A program made the translations under genes and the position numbers. Of a DNA stretch of 64,000 nucleotides, positions 40,843 through 49,726 are shown piece by piece (the stretch's first letter is position 1; the number at the start of each line of letters is the position of its first letter). The notes below the pieces were generated by a model. That model worked only from the letters and a program-made list of their open reading frames with translations. It had not been told where the DNA came from and searched no databases. Source of the stretch: JAEUHQ01 sp964538915 (GTDB lineage Bacteria; Planctomycetota; UBA1135; UBA2386); NCBI GenBank assembly GCA_964538915.1, contig CAZIFB010000012.1, positions 44,169-108,168 of the forward strand, in the 5' to 3' direction.

Positions 40843-42966
40843 TCAGTTGCCCCGATCGCCGCGATCGCCGCGCGAACCGCCGCCGTCGCCGGGAGGTCCG
40901 CCGCCGCCATTGCCGTTGCCTCCGCCGTTGCGGCGGGGCATCGCGGCGCGCATCAGGGTGCGCAGTTTGTCCTGGTGCACCTGGCCCGCTGCCAGGTCGT
41001 TCGAGTCGATCGCCTTCCGGAGGCCGCTGATCGCTGCTTCGGCCTCGGCCGCGCCGTCCGCGTTGCCGCCGTCGCGCAAGCGATCGACCATGCCCTGCAT
41101 CATGTCGAGGCGACCCTTGTACTCCTCGAGCTCCGTCGCCGTCATCTCCGCGAGCTTCTTCATCGACGCACCCGGATTGCGGCGGCCGGTTCCCCCGGGG
41201 CCGCTGGCGTCGGGCCGCGGGCCGTCGCCGCCTGCCGCGGTGGGCGCGGCCGGTGCCGGCACCGGCGCGACGGGTTGCTCGAACTTGGGCGCCTGCACGC
41301 CGGCCGGCTCCTTCAGGTAGACGCGGTCGCCGTCCTTCACTCCCTCGAGGATCTCGACGCGCTCCGAGTTCTGCCGACCGACCTTCACGATGGTCGCTAC
41401 CGGGCCGTTGGGCCCTTCCTTCCAGACGTAGTTGACCGAGCGGTCGCGGGCGACGGCCTGCAGCGGGATCGGCAGCGTGTTCTTCACCGTCTCGACCATG
41501 ATGGTCACGTTCGCCGCCATGCGGGAACGCAGGCGCCCGTCCGGGTTGTCCGTGTCGAGTTCGACCATCGTCGTGTAGACCTTGCGATCGCTCGTCATCC
41601 AGCCGCTGTTGCTGTCGGCAACGGGCGCGACGCTCGACACGCGGCCGGGGAACGATTCGCCCTGGAACGCTTCGACGACGACCGTGGCCGCCTGCCCGCG
41701 CGTCACCTTGTCGACCTGCGCCTCCTGCACCTTCACAACGCACCGCATCTTCGTGGTGTCCGGCAGGATGATGAGCTCCTGGCGCTCGCGGACCTGCACG
41801 CCCTCGCGCACCGCTTCGCCGCCGCCGCGGTTGCGGTCGAGACGCGCGTAGACGACGGTGCCAGGCGTCGGCGCGTGGATCACCGCGCTCTTGATCTGCC
41901 GCTGCAGGTTCTCGAGCCGCTCCTTCGCGAGACCGAACTCCTTCTCCTTGCTGTCGAGGTCGCTGTCGGCCTTGATCTCGAGGGCTTCGTTCGAGCCCTT
42001 CACGCGGTCGACTTCGAGCGAGGCGTTGTCGCGGTCCTGCGTGAGTTGGATGCGTTCCTTCGCGAGCGTGTAGTTGACGAGCAGGTCGAGGTCGTTCCAG
42101 GCGAGCGTGACCTTGGAGACCTGCGATTGCCACGCGAGCTGGTCCTTCTCCAGTTCGTTGCGCGTGATGAACTGCTTCTTCGCCAGCCGGCGGCTGTGGG
42201 TGAACGTGTCCTCCTTCACCTTGAGGTCGGCCATCGCCAGGCGGATCTGGTCGACCTGCTGCAGGATCTTGTTCGCCATCTCGCCCATGTCGCGGTCGAG
42301 GGCGCCGGTGCTGTCGCCGTCGACGGCGAGCAGCTGCTGCACCTTGTCGACGAGTCCGACGTAGGTGCGCGGATCGACCTGAGCCGCTGCAGGAGCGTCG
42401 GTGACGTCCGGGTCGTTCGCGAGAGGCTCCGCCGGCGGCGTGTCGACGAGTGCTTGCAGCTTCTTCAGCATCTCGCCGTTCTTGCTCTCGCCCTTCTTCT
42501 CCCCGCCCTTGCGACCGAGCAGCTTCTCGAGCTCCATCTCCGCGATGCGCAGCTTCGACTCCGCGGTCGTGCGGTTGGTCGTCAGCTCCTTCTCGAGGAT
42601 CTCCTTCTCCTTCCGCGCCTGCTTCAGCGCCGCTTCGGCCTTCGCGACGGAGATCGCCTGGTTGGCGGCCTTCTCGACGAGTTCGCTCACGTCCAGTTCG
42701 ACGAGGCGCTCGCCCTGCTTCACGACCGTTCCTTCCGGAATGATGAAGATGATCGTCGCCTGGCCCTCGACTTCGGAACGGACGATCGTCTCGCGCACCG
42801 CCTGGAGTTCGGCGTTCTCCTTCACGACGACCGGGAGGTCGTCCGTCTTCACCTGGAAGACCTTGGCGTCCTGGGCGGTGTCGGAGCCCGCGGAGCCTCC
42901 GCAGGCCGCGAGAAGTGCAAACGCGACGGCGATCGCGGAGGGGGAGGAGCGGGTCATGTCGTTCAC
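40843..42966 (-). CDS. Periplasmic membrane-fusion lipoprotein (HlyD/MacA-like), unusually long
   Basis: A 707-residue adaptor. The GTG at 42966 overlaps the TolC-type gene stop and opens a lipoprotein signal with lipobox LLAAC at about residue 18-22. Order: N-terminal lipoyl half (VEGQATIIFIIPEGTVVKQGE), long alpha-hairpin (about 100-345) with an inserted Lys/Glu and Pro/Asp-rich segment near 150-200, second lipoyl half (IHAPTPGTVVYARL), beta-barrel (VQVRERQELIILP) and membrane-proximal domain (LPIPLQAVARD). A C-terminal extension of about 120 residues adds helices and a Gly/Asn/Arg/Asp-rich tail. MacA is near 370 residues, so hairpin and tail are both oversized. It links the ABC transporter to the outer-membrane channel. 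Confidence 0.9.
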   Translation of the reverse strand: MNDMTRSSPSAIAVAFALLAACGGSAGSDTAQDAKVFQVKTDDLPVVVKENAELQAVRETIVRSEVEGQATIIFIIPEGTVVKQGERLVELDVSELVEKAANQAISVAKAEAALKQARKEKEILEKELTTNRTTAESKLRIAEMELEKLLGRKGGEKKGESKNGEMLKKLQALVDTPPAEPLANDPDVTDAPAAAQVDPRTYVGLVDKVQQLLAVDGDSTGALDRDMGEMANKILQQVDQIRLAMADLKVKEDTFTHSRRLAKKQFITRNELEKDQLAWQSQVSKVTLAWNDLDLLVNYTLAKERIQLTQDRDNASLEVDRVKGSNEALEIKADSDLDSKEKEFGLAKERLENLQRQIKSAVIHAPTPGTVVYARLDRNRGGGEAVREGVQVRERQELIILPDTTKMRCVVKVQEAQVDKVTRGQAATVVVEAFQGESFPGRVSSVAPVADSNSGWMTSDRKVYTTMVELDTDNPDGRLRSRMAANVTIMVETVKNTLPIPLQAVARDRSVNYVWKEGPNGPVATIVKVGRQNSERVEILEGVKDGDRVYLKEPAGVQAPKFEQPVAPVPAPAAPTAAGGDGPRPDASGPGGTGRRNPGASMKKLAEMTATELEEYKGRLDMMQGMVDRLRDGGNADGAAEAEAAISGLRKAIDSNDLAAGQVHQDKLRTLMRAAMPRRNGGGNGNGGGGPPGDGGGSRGDRGDRGN

Positions 42967-44600
42967 TCGGCGGTCTTCGGCTGCGGCATCGGCAACGCCT
43001 GGTCGAAACGCAGCCCCTGGGATTCGAGGCGGATGCCTTCGAGGTCGTTCATCAACTGGAGACGGGCGATCGCGTAGTCGACCGTCGCGCGCGTGAGGTC
43101 GAGCTGGGCCTGCAGGAGCGCGTCCTGCGCGTCCAGTTTTTCGAGCGCCTCGACGCGACCGGCGTCGTACAGGTCGGTCGTCGCTTCGACGCGCTGCGTC
43201 GCAAGATCGACTGCGACCGACTGGATGCGGTAGGTGTCCATCGCGCTGCGGATGTCGCGCAACGAACCGCGGACGTCGGCGGCGATCTGGTCCCCGCTCG
43301 CTTCACGCGCGCGGATGGCCGCGTCGAACGCGATCAGCGAACTGCGGTAGGCGTTCCGCTCCGCGAGCTTGTCGAGGGCGAGGTCGAGCTCGAAACCGGC
43401 GGCCCAGTTGACGCGGGACCAGTCGAGGTTGAGTCCCTTGCCCGACTCCGAGGGCACGTTGAGCGCGACGGAGAAGTCGAGCGCCATCGTCAGCGCATCC
43501 TCCGCCACGAGAATGCGTCGCCCTGCGTCCTCGACCTCGTCGACCGCCGTTCGGTGGTCGAACCGCCGCTCCAGTGCGAGGTCGACGGCCGAGCGCTCGT
43601 CGATCTGGACCGGCTCGACGCCGCGAGCCTTCACCTGGTCGAGTTCGGCCGAGTCGAGTTCGAGTTCGGCTGTCACCGGCAGGCCGAGGGTCAGCTTGAA
43701 GCGGTCGAGCGAGGTCTGCAGACGGTTCTTCGCCGCGACTCGCTGGGCGTCGGCGGAGTACTCGCTCTGCTTCGCGCGACCGAGGTCGGTGATCGTGCGT
43801 CGCCCGGCGCGGTACAGCTCTTCGATCTGCTCGCGCGACTGGGCGAGGCTCTGGTAGTTTGCTTCGACGTTGGCGAGGTCTGCCACCTGGGCCACGACGT
43901 TCCAGTAGTCGCCGACCACGCTCGTCGCGAAATCGGCGCGGAAGCGCTCGAAGTCGCGCATGGCGTAGACGACATCGCGCTCCGCCTGGGTCAGTGGCTC
44001 GCGCACGATGCGACGCCCGGCGCCGCGCAACAGGGGCTGCGTCAGCGTGAGGTTCAGGATCGAGCTGCCGTCGAACGTGCCGCCGTGGATGACCGAGCGC
44101 AGGAAGGTGTTGGCGAAGCTCGCGACGAGGCGCGTGCCGGTCACGCTGGTCGCGGACGCCGACAGGTCGTCGCCGATCGCCGCGTCCGCGGTTTCGTCGC
44201 TCTGGCCCGCGACTTCGGCGTTGCCGCCACCGCCGAAGCGGAACACGAAGTCGTGCTGGCTGCGGGTCAGGTTCAGTGCCGCGAGATAGAGCTGCTCCTT
44301 CTGTCGCTGGAACTCGCGGCTGTTCTCCGCCGCGACGTCGAGCGCCTGCGTCAGCGTCAGGTGTGACGGCCCCGGCTTGTCGGCGAGTCGCCGCCGCAGC
44401 GTGTCGGTGGGTCGTTCGACCGCGAACGGGCGCGTTTCGCCGGTCACCGTCTGCGCCGTCTTCGCGAGGATCGAGTAGACCTGCGCGTCCGCCGAGTCGC
44501 GATTCGCCGTCGGCGACCAGCATGCCGCGACCAGCATCGGGGACGCGATCGCAGCGCGGCGGAGGAAGTTCACGGGACGAAGCAGCACGGGCGAATCCAA
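42963..44600 (-). CDS. TolC-family outer-membrane channel lipoprotein
   Basis: A 545-residue outer-membrane efflux protein. The start is a TTG at 44600; a short signal with lipobox LVAAC near residue 27 suggests N-terminal lipidation, as in NodT-type channels. The mature part has the repeated TolC pattern: LTLTQALDVAAENSREFQRQKEQL, then ILNLTLTQPLLRGAGRRI, and in the second half YDAGRVEALEKLDAQDALL, the usual 'y.aG..s..dll.aq..l' motif. It opens the export operon, with the fusion-protein gene overlapped by 4 bases. TACGAA (minus, 44613-44608) may be a -10. Confidence 0.9.
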   Translation of the reverse strand: MDSPVLLRPVNFLRRAAIASPMLVAACWSPTANRDSADAQVYSILAKTAQTVTGETRPFAVERPTDTLRRRLADKPGPSHLTLTQALDVAAENSREFQRQKEQLYLAALNLTRSQHDFVFRFGGGGNAEVAGQSDETADAAIGDDLSASATSVTGTRLVASFANTFLRSVIHGGTFDGSSILNLTLTQPLLRGAGRRIVREPLTQAERDVVYAMRDFERFRADFATSVVGDYWNVVAQVADLANVEANYQSLAQSREQIEELYRAGRRTITDLGRAKQSEYSADAQRVAAKNRLQTSLDRFKLTLGLPVTAELELDSAELDQVKARGVEPVQIDERSAVDLALERRFDHRTAVDEVEDAGRRILVAEDALTMALDFSVALNVPSESGKGLNLDWSRVNWAAGFELDLALDKLAERNAYRSSLIAFDAAIRAREASGDQIAADVRGSLRDIRSAMDTYRIQSVAVDLATQRVEATTDLYDAGRVEALEKLDAQDALLQAQLDLTRATVDYAIARLQLMNDLEGIRLESQGLRFDQALPMPQPKTAE

Positions 44601-44710
44601 CGGTGTTTTCGTAGAGGCTGCGAAGTGTTTTTTCTCCCTCGGCGACAGATCGTTACTACGATAGGACGCGTGGCGGATACTGGTTCCAAGTTCGACTTCG
44701 TGTCGAGGGC
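44601..44710. promoter_or_regulatory. Divergent promoter region between the export operon and coaB
   Basis: This 110-base gap is less GC-rich than the genes around it. It contains a T6 run and, on the plus strand, TACGAT (44657-44662), 48 bases before the coaB ATG. On the minus strand TACGAA lies 7 bases before the TTG start of the channel gene. Both are weak -10 candidates. Confidence 0.3.
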
Positions 44711-45364
44711 ATGGCCTCCATCTTGATCACGGCCGGGCCGACGCGGGAGTACCTCGACGACGTTCGCTTCCTGAGCAACGGGAGCTCGGGGCGGATGGGG
44801 CAGGCGCTCGCCCGCGCTGCGCTCGCGGCCGGCCACGAGGTCACCCTGGTCCTGGGACCCGTCGACGTGGTGCCGCCCGCCGGGGCGACGGTGGTACCGG
44901 TGGTGTCGGCTCTTCAGATGCAAGCGGCGGCCGAGGCCGCGTTCGAGAAGGCGGACATCGCGATCGCGGCTGCGGCCGTGTCGGACTGGCGGCCCGCTGA
45001 TCGTGCCGCCGGCAAGCCGGCTCGCGCGCCGGGCCCGATGACCCTCGCACTGGTACCGACTCCGGACATCGTCGCCGGGCTCGCGGCGAAGAAGGGGCGG
45101 CGCGTCGTCGTCGGCTTCGCGTTGGAATCGGCGTCCGCGGGCATGCCGCGAGCCATCGCGCGTGGGCGCGAGAAACTCCGCCGGAAGGACCTCGACGCGG
45201 TGGTCGTGAACCTGCACGACACGATCGGCAGCGGCGACGGCGAGTTCGTCCTGTGCACCCGCCAGGGCATGGACGAAGCGCTGCCGCGGCTCGGCAAGGA
45301 ACAGGCGGCGGCGCGCGTCGTCGCGCTCGCCACCGAACTCTGGAACAAGGGACGGACCTCGTGA
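44711..45364 (+). CDS. coaB: Stand-alone phosphopantothenate-cysteine ligase (CoaB)
   Basis: A 217-residue protein equal to the C-terminal half of bacterial CoaBC. It joins cysteine to 4'-phosphopantothenate using a nucleotide triphosphate in coenzyme A synthesis. Signatures: ILITAGPTREYLDDVRFLSN (with the Asn-Gly-Ser-Ser-Gly loop that follows), AAAVSDW, VVVGFALES, and KDLDAVVVN with the nucleotide-binding Lys region. The decarboxylase half (CoaC, flavoprotein with His-Tyr-Thr motifs) is missing and must be encoded elsewhere, so the usual fused CoaBC is split here. The stop overlaps the ftsK GTG (GTGA). Confidence 0.88.
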   Translation: MASILITAGPTREYLDDVRFLSNGSSGRMGQALARAALAAGHEVTLVLGPVDVVPPAGATVVPVVSALQMQAAAEAAFEKADIAIAAAAVSDWRPADRAAGKPARAPGPMTLALVPTPDIVAGLAAKKGRRVVVGFALESASAGMPRAIARGREKLRRKDLDAVVVNLHDTIGSGDGEFVLCTRQGMDEALPRLGKEQAAARVVALATELWNKGRTS

Positions 45365-48144
45365 GCAAGGGCGATACCGGCAAGGAGCCCGAAGCGGCCC
45401 CGAAGAAGCGCGGCACACGATTCGTCCCGCTCGAAGACGCGCCGCGGCCCGGGCTGTCGCAGCGTTCGAGAGAAGTGGTCGCGCTCGCGCTGTGCGGGTT
45501 CTCGCTGTTCGCGATGCTGTCGCTCGCGACGTTCCGTCTCGCCAGCCTCGACGGTCCCGTGCCGACGGACGGCGTCAACTACGGTGGTGCGGTCGGCTAC
45601 TACCTGGCGTTCGGCTTCACGTGCTCCCTCGGCTACGCCGGCTGGCTGCCCTTCGTCCTGCTGATCCTCGCTTCGGTGCAGATGTTCCTCGGCAGGCGCA
45701 CGGAGCGCGTCGTGCTGAAGGCCCTCGGCGTCGTCGTGTTCGCCGCGATGTGCGCGATCCTGTTCGCCGGAGCGGACGGTGCCGCCGGCTTCGGCAACAC
45801 CACCCCGTACGGTGCGGGAGGGCGCTTTGGCGCGTTCGTCTCCCCGCGACTGGACTCTGCGTTCGGCGGAACGGGTCGCCTGCTCTTCGTCGGCTTCGGC
45901 GCGCTCGTGTCGCTGCTGATCGCGACCGAGTGGATGTTCTCGCAGATGCTGCTGCGCGTGTTCGGCGCGGTCGACGCACTGCGCCGGCGTCTCTGGCCCA
46001 GCCCCGCGACCGCGGGGGTGTCCTTCGACGGCGAAGGTTCGGACGGGGAAGACGGGCCGCGGGAACCGCGGCGTCGTCGGCGATCGACGGCCACTGCGGA
46101 ACCGGGCGGCGAGAACGTGTCCGCAGCGGCCGCGGGCCCTGCCGTCGACGCATCGCCGGAGGACAAGGCGGAGGCCCCCGGCCGGCGCCGGGGTCGCAAG
46201 GTGCGAGCGGCGGACGCCGAAGGGGACGACGAGTCCGTCGCGGAGCCCGAGGGCATCGCGCCGATCGAGAGCGACGACGACGAGCCGCCAGCGAAGAAGA
46301 AGGCCGCGGCTGCCGACAGCAAGGCCGACGCCAGGGCCGAGGAGGCCAAGGACGCCCTGGACGACGACGAGCGCGAAGAGGGGGACGCGCCGCCGCCGGT
46401 CGTGCCGATGCCCGTGCCCGTCGTGATCACGCGCCCGAAGCCGCCGCCGAAGCCGAAGCCCAAGAAGAAGCCGTCGGGTCAGAACAACCTGCCGTTCGAC
46501 GAGGCCTATCCGTTCCCGCCGATCGAACTCTTCCAGGAGGCGGCGACGAACGATCTGAGTGCGACGTCCGAGGTGCTCTCGCGCGGCGGCCAGGCGATCG
46601 TGCAGAAGCTCGCGCACTTCGGCATCCAGTCGGAGATCGTCGCGGCGTCGGTCGGCCCGGCGGTCACGCAGTACGAGCTGCGCCTCGCCGAGAGCATCCG
46701 CGTCAACAAGGTCGCCGGCTTCGAGTCGGATCTGGCCGCGGCGTTGAAGGCGGTCTCCGTGCGCGTCGTTGCACCGATCCCCGGCAAGGACACGATCGGC
46801 GTCGAGGTGCCGAACGCCGAGCGGCAGAAGGTGTTCATGCGCGACCTGCTCGAGCAGTTCGGTCGCTCGGAGTCGCTCGCGATCCCGCTCTACCTCGGCA
46901 AGGACGTCGCGGGCAATCCGATCGTGGAGGACCTCGCGCGCATGCCGCACCTGCTGATCGCAGGCACGACGGGCTCCGGCAAGTCGGTCTGCATCAACAC
47001 GATCCTCCTGTCGGTGCTGATGTCGCGCACGCCGAGTCAGGTCAAGCTGATCCTCGTCGACCCGAAGATGGTCGAACTGCAGGCGTACAAGCGTGTGCCG
47101 CACCTCTGCTGCGACGTCGTCACGAACATGAAGAAGGCGCCGAGCGTCCTCCAGTGGGCGGTCGACGAGATGGAGAACCGCTACGCGCTGCTGTCGGCGG
47201 CGGGTGTGAACCACATCCGCAACTACAACCGCCTCGGCCAGCAGGAGCTGCAGAAGCGTTTGAACCGCGAGCCGGATCCGGAGCGGGTGCAGCTTCCGTA
47301 CATCGTCATCGTCATCGACGAGTTCGCCGACCTCATGAACGTCGCGCAGAACGAGGTCGAGGAGCTGATCCAGCGGCTCGCGCAGAAATCGCGCGCGGTC
47401 GGTATGCACGTGATCCTCGCCACGCAGCGACCGAGCAGCGAAGTCATCACGGGCATCATCAAGGCCAACCTGCCGTGCCAGGTCGCCTTCAAGGTGAACC
47501 GCCGCATCGATTCTCGCGTCATCCTCGACGCGAACGGCGCCGAGAAGCTGCTCGGGTTCGGCGACATGCTCTACATGCCGCCCGGCGGCGGTGCCTTGCT
47601 CCGCGCCCAGGGCACGTTCGTCGCCGACGACGAGATGCACGCCGTCGTGCGCTTCCTCGAGGAACACGGCCAGGAACCGGACTTCAACCCGGCGCTCGTG
47701 CAGACGCAGAGCAGTTCGCGACCGTCCATCGCGGATCGCGACGAGCGCTACCGTGAGGCTGTCGAGATCGTCCTCGGCCAACAGCGGGGCTCGGCGACGC
47801 TCCTGCAGCGTGCGCTGGCGGTCGGCTACACAAGGGCGACACGCCTGCTCGAGCTGATGGAGGAGGACGGTCTCGTCGGGCCGTTCGTCGGCAGCAAGTC
47901 GCGCGACGTGCTGATGACTCTCGAGGAGTGGCAGGCGCGCGAAGAGCAGATGGAGGCGGCACTCGCCGAGGCGGCGGCCGAAGCGGAGGACGTGACGGAG
48001 GACAGCGGCGCCGACGGCGACGCCGATCCTGGCGGCGCGCCTCCGGAGGGCGCCGAGGATGCGCGTGTCGAGTCCGCCGTCGCGGACACCGAGGTGGCGC
48101 GCAGCGAAGACCGCGAAGGCGAAGAATCCGAGGCCAACGGGTGA
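45361..48144 (+). CDS. ftsK: DNA translocase FtsK
   Basis: A 927-residue septal DNA pump that moves chromosome ends and activates XerCD recombination at dif. Four N-terminal helices (about 38-200) anchor it. A 190-residue acidic and Pro/Lys-rich linker follows, ending in a PKPPPKPKPKKKP run. The motor has Walker A GTTGSGKS (Lys541), VDPKMVELQAY, Walker B VIVIDEFADL (Asp653), ATQRPSSEVITG and FKVNRRIDSRVILD. The gamma winged helix at about 793-850 reads the polar DNA signals (EIVLGQQRGSATLLQRALAVGY in two parts). A Glu/Asp/Ala-rich tail of about 65 residues extends past gamma, which is unusual since gamma normally ends the protein. GTG start overlaps coaB. Confidence 0.95.
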   Translation: MSKGDTGKEPEAAPKKRGTRFVPLEDAPRPGLSQRSREVVALALCGFSLFAMLSLATFRLASLDGPVPTDGVNYGGAVGYYLAFGFTCSLGYAGWLPFVLLILASVQMFLGRRTERVVLKALGVVVFAAMCAILFAGADGAAGFGNTTPYGAGGRFGAFVSPRLDSAFGGTGRLLFVGFGALVSLLIATEWMFSQMLLRVFGAVDALRRRLWPSPATAGVSFDGEGSDGEDGPREPRRRRRSTATAEPGGENVSAAAAGPAVDASPEDKAEAPGRRRGRKVRAADAEGDDESVAEPEGIAPIESDDDEPPAKKKAAAADSKADARAEEAKDALDDDEREEGDAPPPVVPMPVPVVITRPKPPPKPKPKKKPSGQNNLPFDEAYPFPPIELFQEAATNDLSATSEVLSRGGQAIVQKLAHFGIQSEIVAASVGPAVTQYELRLAESIRVNKVAGFESDLAAALKAVSVRVVAPIPGKDTIGVEVPNAERQKVFMRDLLEQFGRSESLAIPLYLGKDVAGNPIVEDLARMPHLLIAGTTGSGKSVCINTILLSVLMSRTPSQVKLILVDPKMVELQAYKRVPHLCCDVVTNMKKAPSVLQWAVDEMENRYALLSAAGVNHIRNYNRLGQQELQKRLNREPDPERVQLPYIVIVIDEFADLMNVAQNEVEELIQRLAQKSRAVGMHVILATQRPSSEVITGIIKANLPCQVAFKVNRRIDSRVILDANGAEKLLGFGDMLYMPPGGGALLRAQGTFVADDEMHAVVRFLEEHGQEPDFNPALVQTQSSSRPSIADRDERYREAVEIVLGQQRGSATLLQRALAVGYTRATRLLELMEEDGLVGPFVGSKSRDVLMTLEEWQAREEQMEAALAEAAAEAEDVTEDSGADGDADPGGAPPEGAEDARVESAVADTEVARSEDREGEESEANG

Positions 48145-48235
48145 CGCGTCGTTCCCCATCGCTTGTGGCTCGCCGCGCTGCGGAGTAGATTCGCTTGGCG
48201 TCATCCGGTCGCGCCGGAGGACAACGACAACGCCC

Positions 48236-48243
48236 GGGAGGGG
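48236..48243 (+). promoter_or_regulatory. Shine-Dalgarno that sets the 48252 start
   Basis: GGGAGGGG at 48236-48243 stands 8 bases before the GTG at 48252 and fixes that codon as the start over a TTG at 48195. A TAGATT hexamer (48186-48191) upstream is a candidate -10, so the gene may have its own promoter as well as read-through from ftsK. Confidence 0.55.
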
Positions 48244-48251
48244 CAGCAACC

Positions 48252-49589
48252 GTGAGCACGCTGGACACAGCAGGGCGAGGCATCGCCGTTTCGGAACGTT
48301 CGCCCCGCACGGCGGCGGAATGGCTGTGGCCCCTGCTGCCGATCGGGGTCTCCGTCTTCAGCATCTCCGCGCTCGTCTACTACCACCTGAACTACGCGGT
48401 CGTGCACCCGACGGCGCCGCTGCAGGTGCTGATCGCCGGCCTCTATCGCGCCTTCGGGCTCGCGCCGGCGGTGATCTTCTTCCTGCTCGTCGTCACGTGG
48501 AGCACCATCTGGTTCGTGGTGGGGTCGATCGAGCGGCCCCTCGTACGCCTCGGCCGCATCGCGCTGCTGGCCGTGATGCTCGGCGTCCTCCTCAACCTCG
48601 GCGACGGCGGTGTGACGCCGGCGCCGAACAAGGGGCAACTCGGCGCGTGGCTCGCCGGCGCGCTCGTCTCGGCCGTCGGCTACCTGCCGAGCATCGTGCT
48701 CGTGTGGGCGATGACGTTCGCGGCGCTGCTTCTCGCAACGGACTTCTTCTTCAGCGACAGCTTCGAGCGCCTGCGCCGCACCGGTCCGATCGCCGAAGTC
48801 GGCGTGGAGACTGCGGTCACCGACCACCTGCGCGGGCTCGGGGCCCTGATGCCTGCGCCTCGCTCGGCCGCCGCGCCCGGATCGCTCTCGTCGGCGCACG
48901 GCACGAACGGCCCCGCCTTCGCGAGCGCGGTGGACGGAGGCGTCGCACCGCCCGCAGCGGTGGACGAACGGACGGCGGACGAAGAGGCGTCGGACGCGCG
49001 CGGCGGAGAGGCGGAGCCGTGGTGGGAACCCAGCGCGCCGGGGGCGTCGATCGCGGGGACCGCGCATTCCGCCGAGCCGGGGATCGACGACTCGTCCGAG
49101 GCGGCGCCCGTCGAACCCGCGCACGTCGAGGACGCCGGCTCGGGTGCCGCGGTGGCAGCCGAAGCGGAGAGCGCGCGCCGCGCTGCCTCTCTGGAGCTCG
49201 ACTTCGTCTCGGCCATCGACGAGACGGAGTCTGCGGCAGCGGTCGAGCCGATCGTCGACATTCCCAGGCCGGAGCCGCGCCTGCCGATTCGTGATGCACA
49301 GCCGGAGTCGGGTGCCCCGACGCTGTCCGATGCGCAGCCGCCCGCCGGGTCCCCGAACGGGGAGGCGTCGGCCGTGCGCCAGCAGGGGCTCTTCGGCAGC
49401 GGGGTCGACGACGAGCTGGTCGCAGAGGCGATGGAACTGCTCGCCGGGACGCGCCGCGTCAGCGCCTCGCTGTTGCAGCGGCGGCTGCGCATCGACTATG
49501 CGCAAGCGATCGATCTGCTGGCCCAGCTGGCGGCCCGCGGCGCCGTCGAACTCGAAGCGGACGCGACGCAGGGCCGTGTTCTGGCGTGA
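48252..49589 (+). CDS. Motorless FtsK-like protein: 4-TM membrane domain plus FtsK gamma domain
   Basis: A 445-residue protein. Residues about 22-165 hold four membrane helices with the same spacing and loop features as the FtsK encoded just upstream (compare LGRIALLAVMLGVLL and the closing FAALLLATDFFFSDSF with FtsK LGVVVFAAMCAILF and LVSLLIATEWMFSQML). Residues about 166-380 are an acidic, Ala/Pro-rich disordered linker. Residues about 385-440 are an FtsK gamma winged helix (DDELVAEAMELLAGTRRVSA, SLLQRRLRIDYAQAIDLLAQ), near the canonical SLLQRRLRIGY sequence. The RecA-like motor domains are wholly missing, with no Walker motifs. It starts 108 bases after ftsK. It should tether polarised DNA sequences to the septal membrane or co-assemble with FtsK; no such gene is known to me by name. 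Confidence 0.85.
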   Translation: MSTLDTAGRGIAVSERSPRTAAEWLWPLLPIGVSVFSISALVYYHLNYAVVHPTAPLQVLIAGLYRAFGLAPAVIFFLLVVTWSTIWFVVGSIERPLVRLGRIALLAVMLGVLLNLGDGGVTPAPNKGQLGAWLAGALVSAVGYLPSIVLVWAMTFAALLLATDFFFSDSFERLRRTGPIAEVGVETAVTDHLRGLGALMPAPRSAAAPGSLSSAHGTNGPAFASAVDGGVAPPAAVDERTADEEASDARGGEAEPWWEPSAPGASIAGTAHSAEPGIDDSSEAAPVEPAHVEDAGSGAAVAAEAESARRAASLELDFVSAIDETESAAAVEPIVDIPRPEPRLPIRDAQPESGAPTLSDAQPPAGSPNGEASAVRQQGLFGSGVDDELVAEAMELLAGTRRVSASLLQRRLRIDYAQAIDLLAQLAARGAVELEADATQGRVLA

Positions 49590-49726
49590 TGCGTGCGTTG
49601 CCCGCCGGTGCGGGTTCCACGGGTCGGCGTCCCCAGTTCCTCCACCGTTTCCCACACGCCCTCCACGGAGCGCGTCCTTGCGTCGGTCGATCGCCTCGCT
49701 AAGGAGGGGCGCCCTGCGGTAGCGCG

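Noticed and set aside
44914..48249. Very long antisense open frame opposite coaB and ftsK
   Set aside because: It mirrors strong genes in a GC-rich codon pattern, has low-complexity Arg/Leu/Asp composition and no family motif.
49701..49722. Small gene after the AAGGAGGGG upstream of dnaB
   Set aside because: The only start at suitable spacing is CTG and it meets a TAG after two codons.
49590..49726. Replication origin near dnaB
   Set aside because: No cluster of DnaA-box-like TTATNCACA sequences and no AT-rich unwinding stretch.
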